This document shows, piece by piece, positions 34,363 to 44,749 of a DNA stretch of 64,000 nucleotides (within the stretch, counting starts at the first letter, position 1; each line of letters starts with the position of its first letter). A model generated the notes under the pieces. It was given only the letters and a program-made list of their open reading frames with translations. It ran no database searches and was not told where the DNA came from. This DNA is from Phellopilus nigrolimitatus (taxonomy: Eukaryota; Basidiomycota; Agaricomycetes; Hymenochaetales; Hymenochaetaceae). Both the position numbers and the translations under genes were made by a program. Location of the stretch: NCBI GenBank assembly GCA_021029095.1, contig JAJOHG010000007.1:1054001-1118000 (forward strand), written 5' to 3'.

Positions 34363-34902
34363 TGGAGGCGATGAGAGTGTTGAAGAAGGTTGGAAAACTG
34401 CGAACTTGGTGACTGGCTCGCCTTTTATATCTCGTGGGATCTAAGCGCCTTTCCATTGCCTGTCTATGTGGCTGCACGGCTGCACAGCAGTGCGCGCTGT
34501 AGACAATGGCGTTACGTATTTTCTTTGTTTCTTCGCTTGGATCTGTCTGAACCCTTCCTCTGCTTTGACCAATAATGAAAGTGACTGTTGGCGACTGTCA
34601 CTTCCTCGAACTGATACTACATTCGAACGCATGCAGCTCTGGTATAACTGATGGACTTTGATGACCGGACACGCAGGATCCGGACTCCGAAAGCCGTTCG
34701 AGGGTGCCGACTGTGTCTCTTGTGATGACTCTCACGGAGACGCGAGTTTCTAGCTGCCACCTTGGTTGGTTTGGGGAACGGGTGGGTATGCTTGCTGTCA
34801 AAATCTTTCGCTTGCTGGACTTCGTTTTTAACGCATCAAGACTTCAGCCACTGACACGACCCATATAGCTATCAGTTCACATTCAAATCATCCGAACACA
34901 TG

Positions 34903-35295
34903 TTAGACCAATGGCAGGAAGGCCGTCTCCCAATCGCGCTGCTTCAACTCTGACTGGCCTTGCAATCGAAAGTCTAATAAACGACGCATCACACAGATTC
35001 TGCAGGAAGGTTTCCAGATGAGGCGTTTCATTGTGCGTGTTTTGTGTCGTGTCGGAATCTCACGACTCGTATAGCTCTGGTTCGCGGCCATATCTTGAAG
35101 CACGCGCGTCGTGTACTTGGCGTACGAGCTTATTTGCGGCACATACACGACCTTAATGGTAGTATCGATTTGGCTGATCCGCGCTGCAATTGCGCGCATG
35201 TCCGTCTTCTCAGATTGGTGGAGGAGGGACTGGAACTCAGGCGGCCCGAATCTGGGATTTGAATGGATGGACTGGATGAAGATTTTCGAGGACAT
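34903..35295 (-). CDS. Orphan small protein, MSSK family member 3
   Basis: A 130-residue frame of unknown function, the most diverged of three relatives (others at 21043 and 43842). Conserved features: MSSK start, SIHSN, EFQSLLHQ, MRAIAARISQIDTTIK, SSYAKYTTRVLQDM. The C-terminal third (KRLIWKPSCRICVMRRL and on) is not shared with the other two full genes. At the nucleotide level, however, it matches a decayed fragment at 43,008-43,185. A TCGTGAG near 35062 could be a splice donor, so this tail may belong to a second exon. The leader just before the ATG resembles that of the relatives. Confidence 0.5.
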   Translation of the reverse strand: MSSKIFIQSIHSNPRFGPPEFQSLLHQSEKTDMRAIAARISQIDTTIKVVYVPQISSYAKYTTRVLQDMAANQSYTSREIPTRHKTRTMKRLIWKPSCRICVMRRLLDFRLQGQSELKQRDWETAFLPLV

Positions 35296-35599
35296 GGCTT
35301 ACAAATATATGCACTAAACTTGATGGCCATGATGAGACAAGGATGCTATAGACGTTGTCAGCTAGTTCAGCACTTTATATTCCATTGTTGTGGGGAGACG
35401 TCTGGAGACAGATGAAAACACATGCGCATAGTCATCTTCTAAGATTATCAGAAACGATGCAGAGATAAGATGCGAAGGCAGCATCATTTCAAATATTTGG
35501 CTCCGCAAATTCAAAAAAACTTGCTGTTCCTTACGAAGAGTAGAATTCACATTTGCAGTACATGTACACATGATGCTGGCACGAGTCCCAATTTTGTTA

Positions 35600-35940
35600 T
35601 CATATTTACAAAACATGTACGAGAAGACAAAGAAAAAGAGAAATCCATCAGACAAACGCTACTCTCGCTGGCAAGTCCACCGCACGCCCCCGAAGAAGCG
35701 AGCGCAGCAGAACGAACCAAACGTCCTCGAGCTCACAAGGAACATAGTTCTCAGTATAATGAGACAGCGCAGATATCGTCTACTGGATTTGAAGGATGTG
35801 GCATGTGTAGACATGCGAGGCTCGAGTTAGTTTCTATAAAATAGATCCTAGCTGAGTATGTTTTAAGGAAACAAAAATACGAGCGCTCAAGAATTTATAT
35901 GATCTGTGGATGGTCCGTGCGTTGTGGCTGTGCGTGCACG
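35600..35940 (+). repeat. Dispersed ~330-bp repeat, copy C (inverted relative to A and B)
   Basis: Begins near CCATCAGACAAACGCTACTC and ends near GATCTGTGGATGGTCCGTGC. The frame RAHKEHSSQYNETAQISSTG to LELVSIK is open here and in copy B. Flanks differ between copies, so it is an interspersed element and not part of a larger duplication. Confidence 0.75.
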
Positions 35941-36305
35941 TGAGAGTCACGTTGCCTGCTAATTTTAGGCATTACATATATTTGTATCACGTGCACATAT
36001 CTCAAAGGTCCTCCTTCATTTGCTGAGAGAAATTTGACTGCACTCGCCGCCTCGTGAACGAATGGAAGTAACTGCGGATTATTTTCACACTCGAAGAGTG
36101 GCGCTTGAACGTTCCTACATGCTGCGGAACCATCATGAGAATTTTCTCATGCCTACTTCCTTATAAAGAACCACAAGCGTGTCAGGACACCCGCACCGCC
36201 TGTCCAACTGCTCGGCCGTCTCTCTTTCTTATTCTCCCATCTACTAGTATTTTGGCTCTACGGACACGTTTGTCTTGAAGACGACGACGATAATTTGCAA
36301 ACGAA

Positions 36306-38458
36306 ATGACTCCAAAACGTTCAGCCACGGCCTGGACGACAGCGCTCCTTGCGGCACTCCTTCTACCTACACCCATCTTCGTGTTTGCTGCGCCGAATGC
36401 GCAGGGTTTTGAGCCTCTACACGTACCTCTTATACGACGGAATCCTGCTCCGCTGTCTCCAGACAGGATTGCTGCCATTGCAGACGGCCTGCGGATCAAG
36501 TATGGGCGTCCCACTGTTGGATCGTCACTAAAGAAGAGAGGGAGCACCGCGAACATCCAGACTACAAACCAGCAGTCCGACTCGAGCTATTTTGCTCCAT
36601 TAACTATTGGAACACCGTGCGTGCCTTTCCCTTTTTTCGTTTTTTTTTCTCTTTATTTTGTGAATGCGGTTCCGCTTCACTTGTCTAAATGCGTTCATTC
36701 CTTTTCTTTTGTACGCTCATGCTCTGATTCTCCAGAGGTCAATCTTTCAACGTCATCCTCGACACGGGGTCGTCCGATCTCTGGGTTGCAGGGACAGCAT
36801 GCACAGAATGTCCTCAGAATACACCGCTGTTCGACTCGTCCAAATCAACTTCCTTCACGACGTCGCAACAAAGCATCGAGATCAGCTACGGTTCTGGTGA
36901 GGTTGCAGGTGAGGTCGCTACGGACAATGTCAACATGGGCGGCTTTTCTATCTCTGGTCAAACCCTGAGTGAGTCTGGATTTTTTTGGTTCCAGCTCTTC
37001 CTGGAGCGGTTGGCTATATTTAGGACTTCGGCTCCTCTTGGCCTTTGCGCAGCTGCGCTATTTTTTGTTTCCTTGATTTGTTTCTTGTTAATGCGTCTTT
37101 CCAACACGAAGTTTTCCCGTGCGCAGCAACTGACGTGTTGTGTACTCTTTTTTTCTTTAGCGCTCGTGACACAAATTACGTCCGGCTTCCTCACGGCGCC
37201 CGTGTCGGGGCTCATGGGCCTCGCGTTCCAGACGATCGCCGAGTCGAAGGCTAACCCCTTTGCGGAGGCGCTCGCGCAGGGTAACTCTTTCACGACGGCG
37301 GAGATGGGCTTCTGGCTCACGCGCTTCGTGAATGACCCGCAGGCAACGACCCTCGAGCCCGGGGGTGCGTTCACGCTCGGCGGAACGAACGCGAGCCTCT
37401 TCACCTGGCGACATCGACTTTGTGGACATCCCGAGCGGCGTCACGCCGAGTTTCTGGCTGCTTCCGCTTGATAGTGAGCTTCTCGTTTGCAGTGCATTAT
37501 TTGCAGGATGCTGACAAGGATGGTGCAGCGCTCACTGTACAAGGCCAGTCGGTAACGATCCCGACGGGCAACGACGCGCTCGCCGCGATCGACACGGGAA
37601 CGACGCTCGTCGCAGGCCCAACGTCCGCCGTAGAGGCCGTGTACGCGCAAATCCCGAACTTCCAGCGGCAGACAGGCAACCTCGCGGGCTTCTTCTCGTT
37701 CCGTGCGTACCAGTTCCATCCTCCTCTTCCGTCTTTTGTCTGCAGTAATTGAAGCGAAGCTCGATACAGCAGTGCTCCACGACGGTGAACGTGACGATGA
37801 ACTTCGGCTCGCGCACGTGGGCGATCAGCGCCGCGGACTTCAACCTTGGCGCTGTGGACTCGAGCGGGACGCAGTGCCTCGGCGGGATCTTCGACCTCGA
37901 CGCGGGCACGAGTACCGGCAGTGGCGGCGGCACTTGGCGGCGGCACGCCCGCCAGCAGCGGGACGCCAGCCTGGGTCATCGGCGACACGTTCCTCGTACG
38001 TATACTCCCTTACCTCTGATTCGAAAACAGAATTACACGCGTAGCGCGAACAGAAAAACGTGTACTCGGTGTTCCGCTTCAGCCCGCCCTCCGTAGGCTT
38101 CGCGCAGCTCTCCGACGCAGCAGGCGGCGGCTCAGGTACGGGATCCTCCTCTTCCTCTCCGTCCTCCTCCTCGTCCTCCGCGGCGCCCCCGCTCTCGCAG
38201 TCGCACACGCTCACGCCCTCTTCTCCTGTCCTATCCTCCGTCACGTCCTCGTCGACTGGCTCGGATTCCACAGCGCCCCAGCCGTCAGGCACCGGATCCG
38301 CGAGGGTCACGAGCGGCGGCAACCCTCTGCCGACGACCTCGGGCACGAGCAGTGGTGCGGCATCGCGCTTCGGTTCGCCTGCCCTTGGTGTGCCACTGAC
38401 TGTCGCGCTGAGCTTGCTTTCCGGCACTCTTGGCGCATTGCTTCTTGCCGGGTGGTGA
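36306..38458 (+). CDS. Secreted pepsin-like aspartic protease (A1) with GPI-type C terminus; apparent frameshifts
   Basis: Extracellular acid protease of family A1. The signal peptide is about residues 1-29 (ending FVFAAPNA), then a propeptide and the first catalytic motif VILDTGSSDLW. A GLMGLAFQTI stretch and the second catalytic motif AAIDTGTTLVAGP follow, then WVIGDTFLKNVYSVF. The long Ser/Thr/Pro-rich tail ends in a hydrophobic segment (LTVALSLLSGTLGALLLAG), as in GPI-anchored yapsin-like enzymes. Clear exons: 36306-36616, 36736-36968, 37161-, and 38054-38458 after a donor at 37996. In between, the frame fails: one extra base near 37406 (between SLFT and GDIDFVDIPSG) and one near 37934 (between GSGGGT and PASSGTPAWV). 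The join near 37472 would need a 19-bp intron. Both catalytic aspartates survive. Sequencing errors or a young pseudogene are both possible. Confidence 0.8.
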
Positions 38459-39706
38459 GATGGACCTGTGCTGTACAGTCGTTTCTGGAGACAGTGCGGA
38501 AGGCTCTTTTTATCTTGTATCAAAACGGACGGACGGATCGACATCATGAACAATTTGCTTTCGTCCTATACCGTGGATTTTGTTGGCTAATTTACTCTGG
38601 GTGTAGCGCATATTTCGAGTTTTTGTTTTTCTGTTCATCTTTTTTATCACACATGCATTATCGGGATTGTTGTTCTGCAATTGAAGTATTTATAGACTCC
38701 TGGATCGTAGATTTGTTTCCGTCCGTGGCCAGCATTTCGAAGGATGAGTCACGGGGCGCGGACAGGCACATATATCATGCGGATCGAGTTCGACTATGAT
38801 ATTAGCCTCGACCGTTTATACCGCTGCAATTCAGTTGCAAAACTACCGGAAGTTAGGCTTTGCCGCAGATGCGACTCAGAGTCTCGGACTCCAGAGGGCG
38901 TGCTCCTGAGATTCTCAGTAAAGGCCCCGCAAGCCTTCGATGCAAGTCTGAATGCTTGAAGCACTACTGTTGCATTGTTTTCGAGGTGGCATGATCTATC
39001 GCGGTCGGTTGTTTTTGGACCCACGAAATCGAGAAGAAATGAATGTATAGAATAAACTGTGTAGGCTATTATGTTATTGAGCTGAGAGGTGCTTTTACGG
39101 TAAGCATGTATATGTCTTACTGTCATCTAGATGCTACTGTATGCAATCGACGAGACAACAAGGAGTCCGACGAATTCGTGCTTCGGCACAAGGATCTTCC
39201 AAGGACTTCAGCTGTCGTAACTCGATAAGTAGAGCTGGGACGAACCATTCAGCCAACATACTTATACGGCGGGCAAAAAGCCGAAGACGTCGTTCACTAT
39301 ATCCCGATCGGCCGTCATCCGCTGCATGACCGGCGCGCAAACCATTTAGCAGAGAGGAGACCGCTTGCTGTCCCATGGCCCTCTTGCCGTTTCCCAGCAT
39401 CATATCTCTACATCCTAGGCTGCCGAGCACACGCTCTGGCTCTCGCCGCGATCCTATATATTTAGCCTGCTCCTTGAGAACGGCTCGACCCCCTCTCGTC
39501 CAAGACCCTCTCTATACCTGCCACCGACTTCGCGGGGCTCGTATTTGCCACTCTACCCCTTACTCCGTCGCAGGTCCTACCTAGGCTGCAGCTGCCTCAG
39601 TGCCAGAGAATGGTGCGATTTTCATTTCCCAGACGCTTGTCGGGCTGTTGGAGGAGCTAGCTGAGTTTTGTTTTTACGTGTCAGTCGACTGCCATCTCCG
39701 ACCACT
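38459..39706. other. Intergenic, no gene seen
   Basis: T-rich 3' flank of the protease gene, then ordinary sequence up to the monooxygenase promoter. No motif-bearing frame. Confidence 0.5.
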
Positions 39707-41562
39707 ATGCGGAGGCGGACTCGGGTGCGCGGGCAATCGGTGTCTCTGAGGTGCGTATTCTCTTGTTTTGCACAGAATAGTCTGCGTACTATGCAAAGGA
39801 GGGTTGAACTTGACTGATCTAATTGCACCCGTGCAGAATCTTACTCTCTTCTCCGGGCGCAAAGCGCCGCTCCCGCTCGACGTCATCATAATTGGCTGCG
39901 GCCTCGGCGGCCTCGCCGCCGCACACACGCTCGGGCACGCAGGGCACCGCGTCACAATCGTCGAGTCCGCGCCCGCCATCGGCGAGATCGGCGCAGGCAT
40001 CCAGGTCACGCCGAACGTGAGCAGGCTGCTCATCCGCTGGGGCCTCGGGCCGCACCTCAAAAAGATCGCGGTGAAGCCGGAGGCGATCGCCCTGCGTCGA
40101 TGTGAATTCATTACTATTTATGCAAAGCCCTAAAAGCTATTTCGTGGACTGAAACGGTGTTATGTTGTTTGCAGACAAAACGGGCGAGCTCGTCGGCTGG
40201 ACGAAATGGGGCGACACGATGGAGACCGAGCATGGCTCGCCGTACTTCCACATTCACCGCGCCGACTTCCACCAACTCCTGCTCGACATCGCCGCGCCCG
40301 TCAGCACGCTCCGGCTCAACAGCACCGTGACCTCCATCGACCCCGCCGGCCCGCGTCCGCGTATCACGCTCGCCTCGGGCGAAGTCCTTTCCGCAGACCT
40401 CATCATCGGCGCGGATGGCGTCAAGAGCATGGTGCGCGAAATCGTGCTGGGTGAGCCCACGAAGGCGACCGCGACCGGAGACGCCGCGTACCGCGCGATC
40501 ATTCCGACGGAGGCGATGCTCGCGGATCCTGAGCTACGCCCATTCGTTGACAACCCAGAAATGACGGGATGGATGGGCCCCAGGCGGCACATCATGGGGT
40601 ATTGCATCGTAAGCGAGTTCTTTTCTTCTCTCCATCTTTTTTTTTTTTTTTGATAAGGATTACTTACATTTATTCTTGCTTAAAAGCGCGCAAAACGAGA
40701 ATATAACCTTGTTATGCTCCACCCGGATGACGGCTCCGTCGAGTCGTGGACTGCAGAGGGCAGCGCAGAGAAGATGCGCGCGGACTTTGACGACTACGAG
40801 CCCAGGTTAGCACTTAGAGTTTAATTGCCGAACCGGAGCCAAGACACTCACAATTCATTTCAGAATCAAAAAGCTGCTTTCGATGGTGCCCTCGACGCTC
40901 AAATGGAAGCTCATGGACCGCAAGCCCATCGCGACGTGGATCCACCACGCTGGACGCGTCGTTCTCCTTGGCGACTCGTGCCATCCCATGCTCGTGCGTC
41001 TCTCCCTCTCATCCCTCTACTTCTCTTCTGAAAATAGTAATTCCAGCCGTACCGCGCACAGGGCGCCGCGATGGCGATCGAGGACGCCGCCGTGCTCGGG
41101 AACTTGCTCTCGCGCCTTACGCACCCCGCGCAGCTCATGCCGATCCTGCGCGGCTACGAGGCGCTGCGGCACGCGCGCACCGCCGCGACGCAGGCGAGCT
41201 CGCGGCTCAACCAGCACATCTTCCACCTGCCCGACGGGCCCGCGCAGGCCGCGCGCGACGCGAGCATGCGCGCCGCGCTCGCTGCCGAGCGCGCCAAGTG
41301 GGCCGCGCGCGGGGTGGGCGTGCCCGACTACGTGGACGCGGCTGCGGGCGAGGCCGTGGGCCCGGAGTTCAGCGGCGAGGGGAACAGCAACCAGTGGGCG
41401 GACCAGCGCAAGAACCGCGAGCAGTTCGGGTACGACGCGGACGAGGAGGCGGAGCGCTGGTGGCGCGAGAAGGGCGAGCGCACCTGCGGGCACGCCCTCG
41501 CGCAGGCGCAGGCGCAGGAGCTCGAGAGCGCCGGAAGCCCTGCGTTTGCGGCGAGGCTGTGA
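39707..41562 (+). CDS. FAD-dependent aromatic monooxygenase, salicylate hydroxylase-like
   Basis: Class A flavoprotein monooxygenase, which hydroxylates aromatic acids using NAD(P)H and O2; substrate unknown here. Well-defined exons: 39837-40101, 40175-40608, 40687-40805, 40864-40993, 41047-41562. Motifs in order: dinucleotide-binding VIIIGCGLGGLAAAHTLGHA, IGEIGAGIQVTPNVSRLL, the DG motif LIIGADGVKSMVRE, RAKREYNLVMLHPDDGSVES and the GD motif VVLLGDSCHPMLPYRAQGAA with MAIEDAAVLG. The first exon is uncertain: an ATG at 39707 with a phase-0 donor at 39725 or 39740 fits the frame but has no independent support. The last ~110 residues are charged and Gln/Ala-rich. No secretion signal. Such enzymes are numerous in wood-decay fungi and often act in breakdown of lignin-derived aromatics (inference for this copy). 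Confidence 0.88.
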
Positions 41563-42174
41563 TGTATCGACTGGAGCGCGTGCATGCCCCTCTGTAATCA
41601 CTGTGAACGACCAAACAAATATTTATGTACTCCCGGTAGATGTGTGTTCTTAAATTTTATATCTGGCAAGTGTACACTGCACTATGTACACATGGATTTC
41701 AATTCGACTGGATAAGCAAGTATTGTGAATTTCCTGTGAGATAAGTTGGTCGATTCGACGCTTGAAGTCTTCATCCGCGTTTGCCTCGCGTACGCCCTTT
41801 TGCTCGCGAGGTATAGACGCTTGAGTTCTGGCCGATAGCGGACAAATTGCCGATAAAGAATTTCAATGAGTATGTACAATCTTCCGAGAAGATTGGTCTC
41901 TATTTTGAAAAAAGAAGGCATACATCCGCATCCGAATATTGGCGCCGATACGAATTGCTTAGAGACAGGCACACCATATTTGAATACAAAAGAAACATTA
42001 CGGCGAATATCTGACAATCAAACGTAGCTCGATTCTCGCTTTGGAGGTTCAACCACAGAATTTAAATCGCCTGGCCACACAGTTCGTACATATAAATAAA
42101 GGTATAAAAAATCTAACGTTTTCTGGAAGAACATGTGTCAGAGCACGAGGGCGAGTTTCAGGAGATACAGAGGC
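41563..42174. other. Intergenic, no gene seen
   Basis: AT-rich. One 111-codon minus-strand frame (41682-42017) has no motif and no promoter and is not called. Confidence 0.45.
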
Positions 42175-42552
42175 TTACAAAACCAAGTGATAAAATAGGC
42201 GGGTCCTGACCCATCTAGCGCTCCACATCGAACCGTTTTCACCATCTATCTCCAGACCAGCTCTTCCCAGTGCTTCGAAGACAGCCGAGGAGAGTGGCTG
42301 GAAGGGATCCGCCACTGTAACGTGCGGCTCGTAACGAGGAAGTGCGATTGAGCTTGTTGAGGCCAGCAAGCTCGAGGGTATAAGGAGCTGCTGCTGCGAG
42401 CAAGCATTAGACATAATAGTACTTCAGCAGAACGACGATAGCAGACATACCTGCTGAGAAGGCAAAGAAAGACTAGAAACACTCGCAAAGAATGACGAGG
42501 ATTCGAAACGTTTAATTGTTGGAGACTCGAGTGAAGGTGTGATTCCGGCCAT
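42175..42552 (-). CDS. Orphan two-exon small protein
   Basis: Exons 42552-42451 and 42393-42175 (minus) give 106 residues. Support: a TATA box (GTATAAG on the minus strand, near 42720), an ATG about 170 bp downstream, and a clean GTATGT donor. Both exons keep one frame through the splice. The acceptor is a triple CAG run (CAGCAGCAG), so use of the second or third AG would remove one or two Gln. The protein is Ser/Leu-rich at the N terminus, has LPRYEPHVTVADPFQPLSSA in the middle and ends WVRTRLFYHLVL. No known domain, signal peptide or membrane segment is recognised. A real gene is likely, but function cannot be inferred. Confidence 0.5.
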
Positions 42553-43007
42553 GGTCGCAATGCTCCTATTGAACTATGCCAGCATTCAGAGGAGGCTCGA
42601 TAGTGCTTTTGTCTTAAAGAATCCGAGTAAAGAAAGTCGCGGGGAAAGAAACGCGATGGGGAGCGATTCCCAGTCCTTGACCGGTTGGTCTGGACAGTAC
42701 CGCGACGCTCCTGCTTCTTATACCTCACGACTATGGTAGTCATTGATAGAGTTGTTGTCGGAAATTAGTGTTCCTAGTCAAATTTCCCCGCCAGTAGAAG
42801 TGCACGACCAGCGCCCCAGTCGATTCAGTTCCGCTTCCACTACGAATGGTTTGCAAATACAGCGTTGTGATCGGTCGTGCAGTCCAGCAGGAGAGGTTCG
42901 GGAAGCGCAGATCGTTGCAATCCGCAGCACAGCCCTGGAAGAAGAGGTTCGGGGAGTACAGAGGCCTCGGTGTTATGACCTATAAGGCCGCGGTCCAGAG
43001 CTAAATG

Positions 43008-43185
43008 AGTCGAGGAACTCCGTTCCGACACGAGAACGGACAATGAAACGCCTCATCTGAAAACTGTCCTGCGGAATTTGTGTGATGCGTAGTCTATCAC
43101 ACTTCGAATTGCAAAGCCAGTGGTGACCAAACCAGCGCGGTTGGACAACGGCCTTCCGTATACGCACGTCTGCTATTAATCCATC
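43008..43185 (+). pseudogene. Decayed 3' fragment of an MSSK-family (member 3 type) gene
   Basis: About 175 bp that match 34,905-35,060 in inverted orientation (AATGAAACGCCTCATCTG, CTGTGTGATGCGT-like and ACGGCCTTCC blocks). The corresponding frame has stops (TGA after CGCCTCATC). It lies about 0.65 kb upstream of MSSK member 2 on the same strand. Confidence 0.55.
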
Positions 43186-43654
43186 ATGTGCTCGGTGATT
43201 CAAGTAGAAATAAACAGATAGAATTTCACCATATGTATGAGCTGGTCTGGGTCGTGTATCTAGGCTTGACGGGTGATTAATGTTGTGGACTTGAGGTCCT
43301 ACTAGTAGGACTCCTACGCGTACGTCTTTGTGAGATCACGTGAGGGCTCGAACACGTGGGATCAATCTCTGGTCGACTCGCCCCTCCTGTCATCACTAGG
43401 CTAAAGTCGATAATGCTATGTTTTATGAGCCCTGTCCTTCTCGTTCCGCGCATTTGTCGTCTGGCTTTTCTCATGGAAAAATCTAAAACAATTTTGAAAC
43501 TATGAAAGGACACGGGAAGCGCATGCCTTTGAGTTCCTCTTCGAAGCTCGATTTTGTCCTTCTTGTCCCTTTTCGTTCAGAAGAGTGCAAGTACTACCCG
43601 TACAAAGGCAAAGAAGGAATCCGGGTCTCGTAGGTCTGTGCGTTATTCGATGAC

Positions 43655-43841
43655 ATTGTCGGATATCGGAAATTGCCTTATTCGGAAAACTACTGACGTC
43701 GGGATGGCGGATGTCTCATTCGCACCACGTACTTACTTACCCCACAGCAATGGAATACAAAAGGCTGAGCTATCGGAGAGTGAGCGCACATCTTCGTCTA
43801 TCTACCACCTTCAACTTTAGCCCCGCGTACATCTCTTCACC
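43655..43841 (+). promoter_or_regulatory. Promoter and leader of MSSK member 2; empty-site reference for the hAT insertion
   Basis: Continuous version of the sequence split at 17,066/20,946: GGGATGGCGGATGTCTCATTC, TACTTACTTACCCCACAGCAATG once, then AATACAAAAGGC (weak TATA-like) and the conserved leader up to the ATG at 43842. Confidence 0.65.
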
Positions 43842-44189
43842 ATGTCCTCGAAAGCCTCCTCCATCCACTCGAACTTCAGCTCCGAGCCGTCTGAGATCCA
43901 GTCCCTGCTCCGCCAGTGTGGGGAGATGGATATTTGCGCACTCGCAGCTCAGATCTATGAAACCCATGCTGCCACCGCAGTCGTGTCTGCCCCGCGAACG
44001 AGCTCATGCGCCGAGTCGGCAACGCGCGCGCTCCAGGAGCTCGAAAAGCGCAATCGGGTGGACGGAAAGCAACGCACACGAGTTCGCAATTCTAAGCGTG
44101 GTGATTGCGATGCGACAGTGCAAGCTCGTATAAATGATGATCGTAAAGATATCAATCAAAGGTGGGTTCCGAATAACATACTACTTTGA
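43842..44189 (+). CDS. Orphan small protein, MSSK family member 2
   Basis: A 115-residue single-exon frame of unknown function, closest relative of the gene at 21043. Shared: MSSKASSIHSN, IQSLLRQCGEMDICALAAQI, TSSCAESATRALQELEKRNR and DRKDINQRWVP. Relative to member 1 it has a three-residue insertion (PSE) near residue 15 and a shorter end. Differences are mostly substitutions and the frame is kept along the whole length, which hints at coding constraint between the two copies. The conserved promoter lies directly upstream. No domain, signal peptide or membrane segment is recognised. Confidence 0.6.
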   Translation: MSSKASSIHSNFSSEPSEIQSLLRQCGEMDICALAAQIYETHAATAVVSAPRTSSCAESATRALQELEKRNRVDGKQRTRVRNSKRGDCDATVQARINDDRKDINQRWVPNNILL

Positions 44190-44199
44190 CGGAGTCTAG

Positions 44200-44740
44200 A
44201 AACTTTTTTTTCTGGCTTTGCTTGCATACATAGGTTCGAGTATATCGTACCAGAACATGCCTCGCGGAGCGTATATTTTTCCAGGCTGTCTCTTTCTTGA
44301 ATTTTGTTCGCATTTATTTAAACGGTTTTTCTTCGCTCTTGTATATCTGCTCGTTATGATGTGCGCCTCCGTGTCTTCCGTGATTCAATCCATTTTCTTT
44401 TCGCTCTGTACTTTGTTTCATGTGAAGGCTTTTCAAGTTCAATCTAAAGGCAATGGTTCTATCCAGAAGAAATAAGCGCATATCAAAAACCCTTATTTCT
44501 AAGTTTCATACGATTTATTTCATGCAAGCAAAGTCAGACATGAGCACCTACAGAAAATACAAAAAGTTCCATCGAACAGCGAAAGACAGATCAAATTGGG
44601 AAAAGAAAGGGCGGGACGTAGATGTGGACATCTTCTCCCAATCGGTTCATTTACGTAAGTAAGTTGCCCGATTGTCGTTTCTTACCGCTGTCACCCACCA
44701 CCGGGACAGCCAAGAAATCACGGATGCGTCTTGACTAGTA
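44200..44740. other. Gene-free stretch
   Basis: T-rich 3' flank of MSSK member 2 (also similar to 21,430-21,550 after member 1) and promoter of the acyltransferase gene. Confidence 0.5.
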
Positions 44741-44749
44741 ACCACGACC

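Larger units (their letters stand above)
32830..34800. repeat. Segmental duplication, left copy
   Basis: About 1.9 kb that recurs in the same orientation at 62,100-63,960. Matching stretches include the CACGTGA cluster at the left, GGTGATTTTGATGG, the CCTCCGCCTCCCAAGGCATA block inside the gene and ACACGCAGGATCCGGAC at the right. Both copies carry one gene of the MSRLHYPH family. Substitutions and indels are frequent, so the duplication is old. Confidence 0.75.

Noticed and set aside
36306..38458. Resolving the protease frame breaks by introns only
   Set aside because: No GT..AG pair of plausible length restores the frame at 37406 or 37934.
41682..42017. 111-codon minus-strand frame
   Set aside because: AT-rich, no promoter and no recognisable motif.
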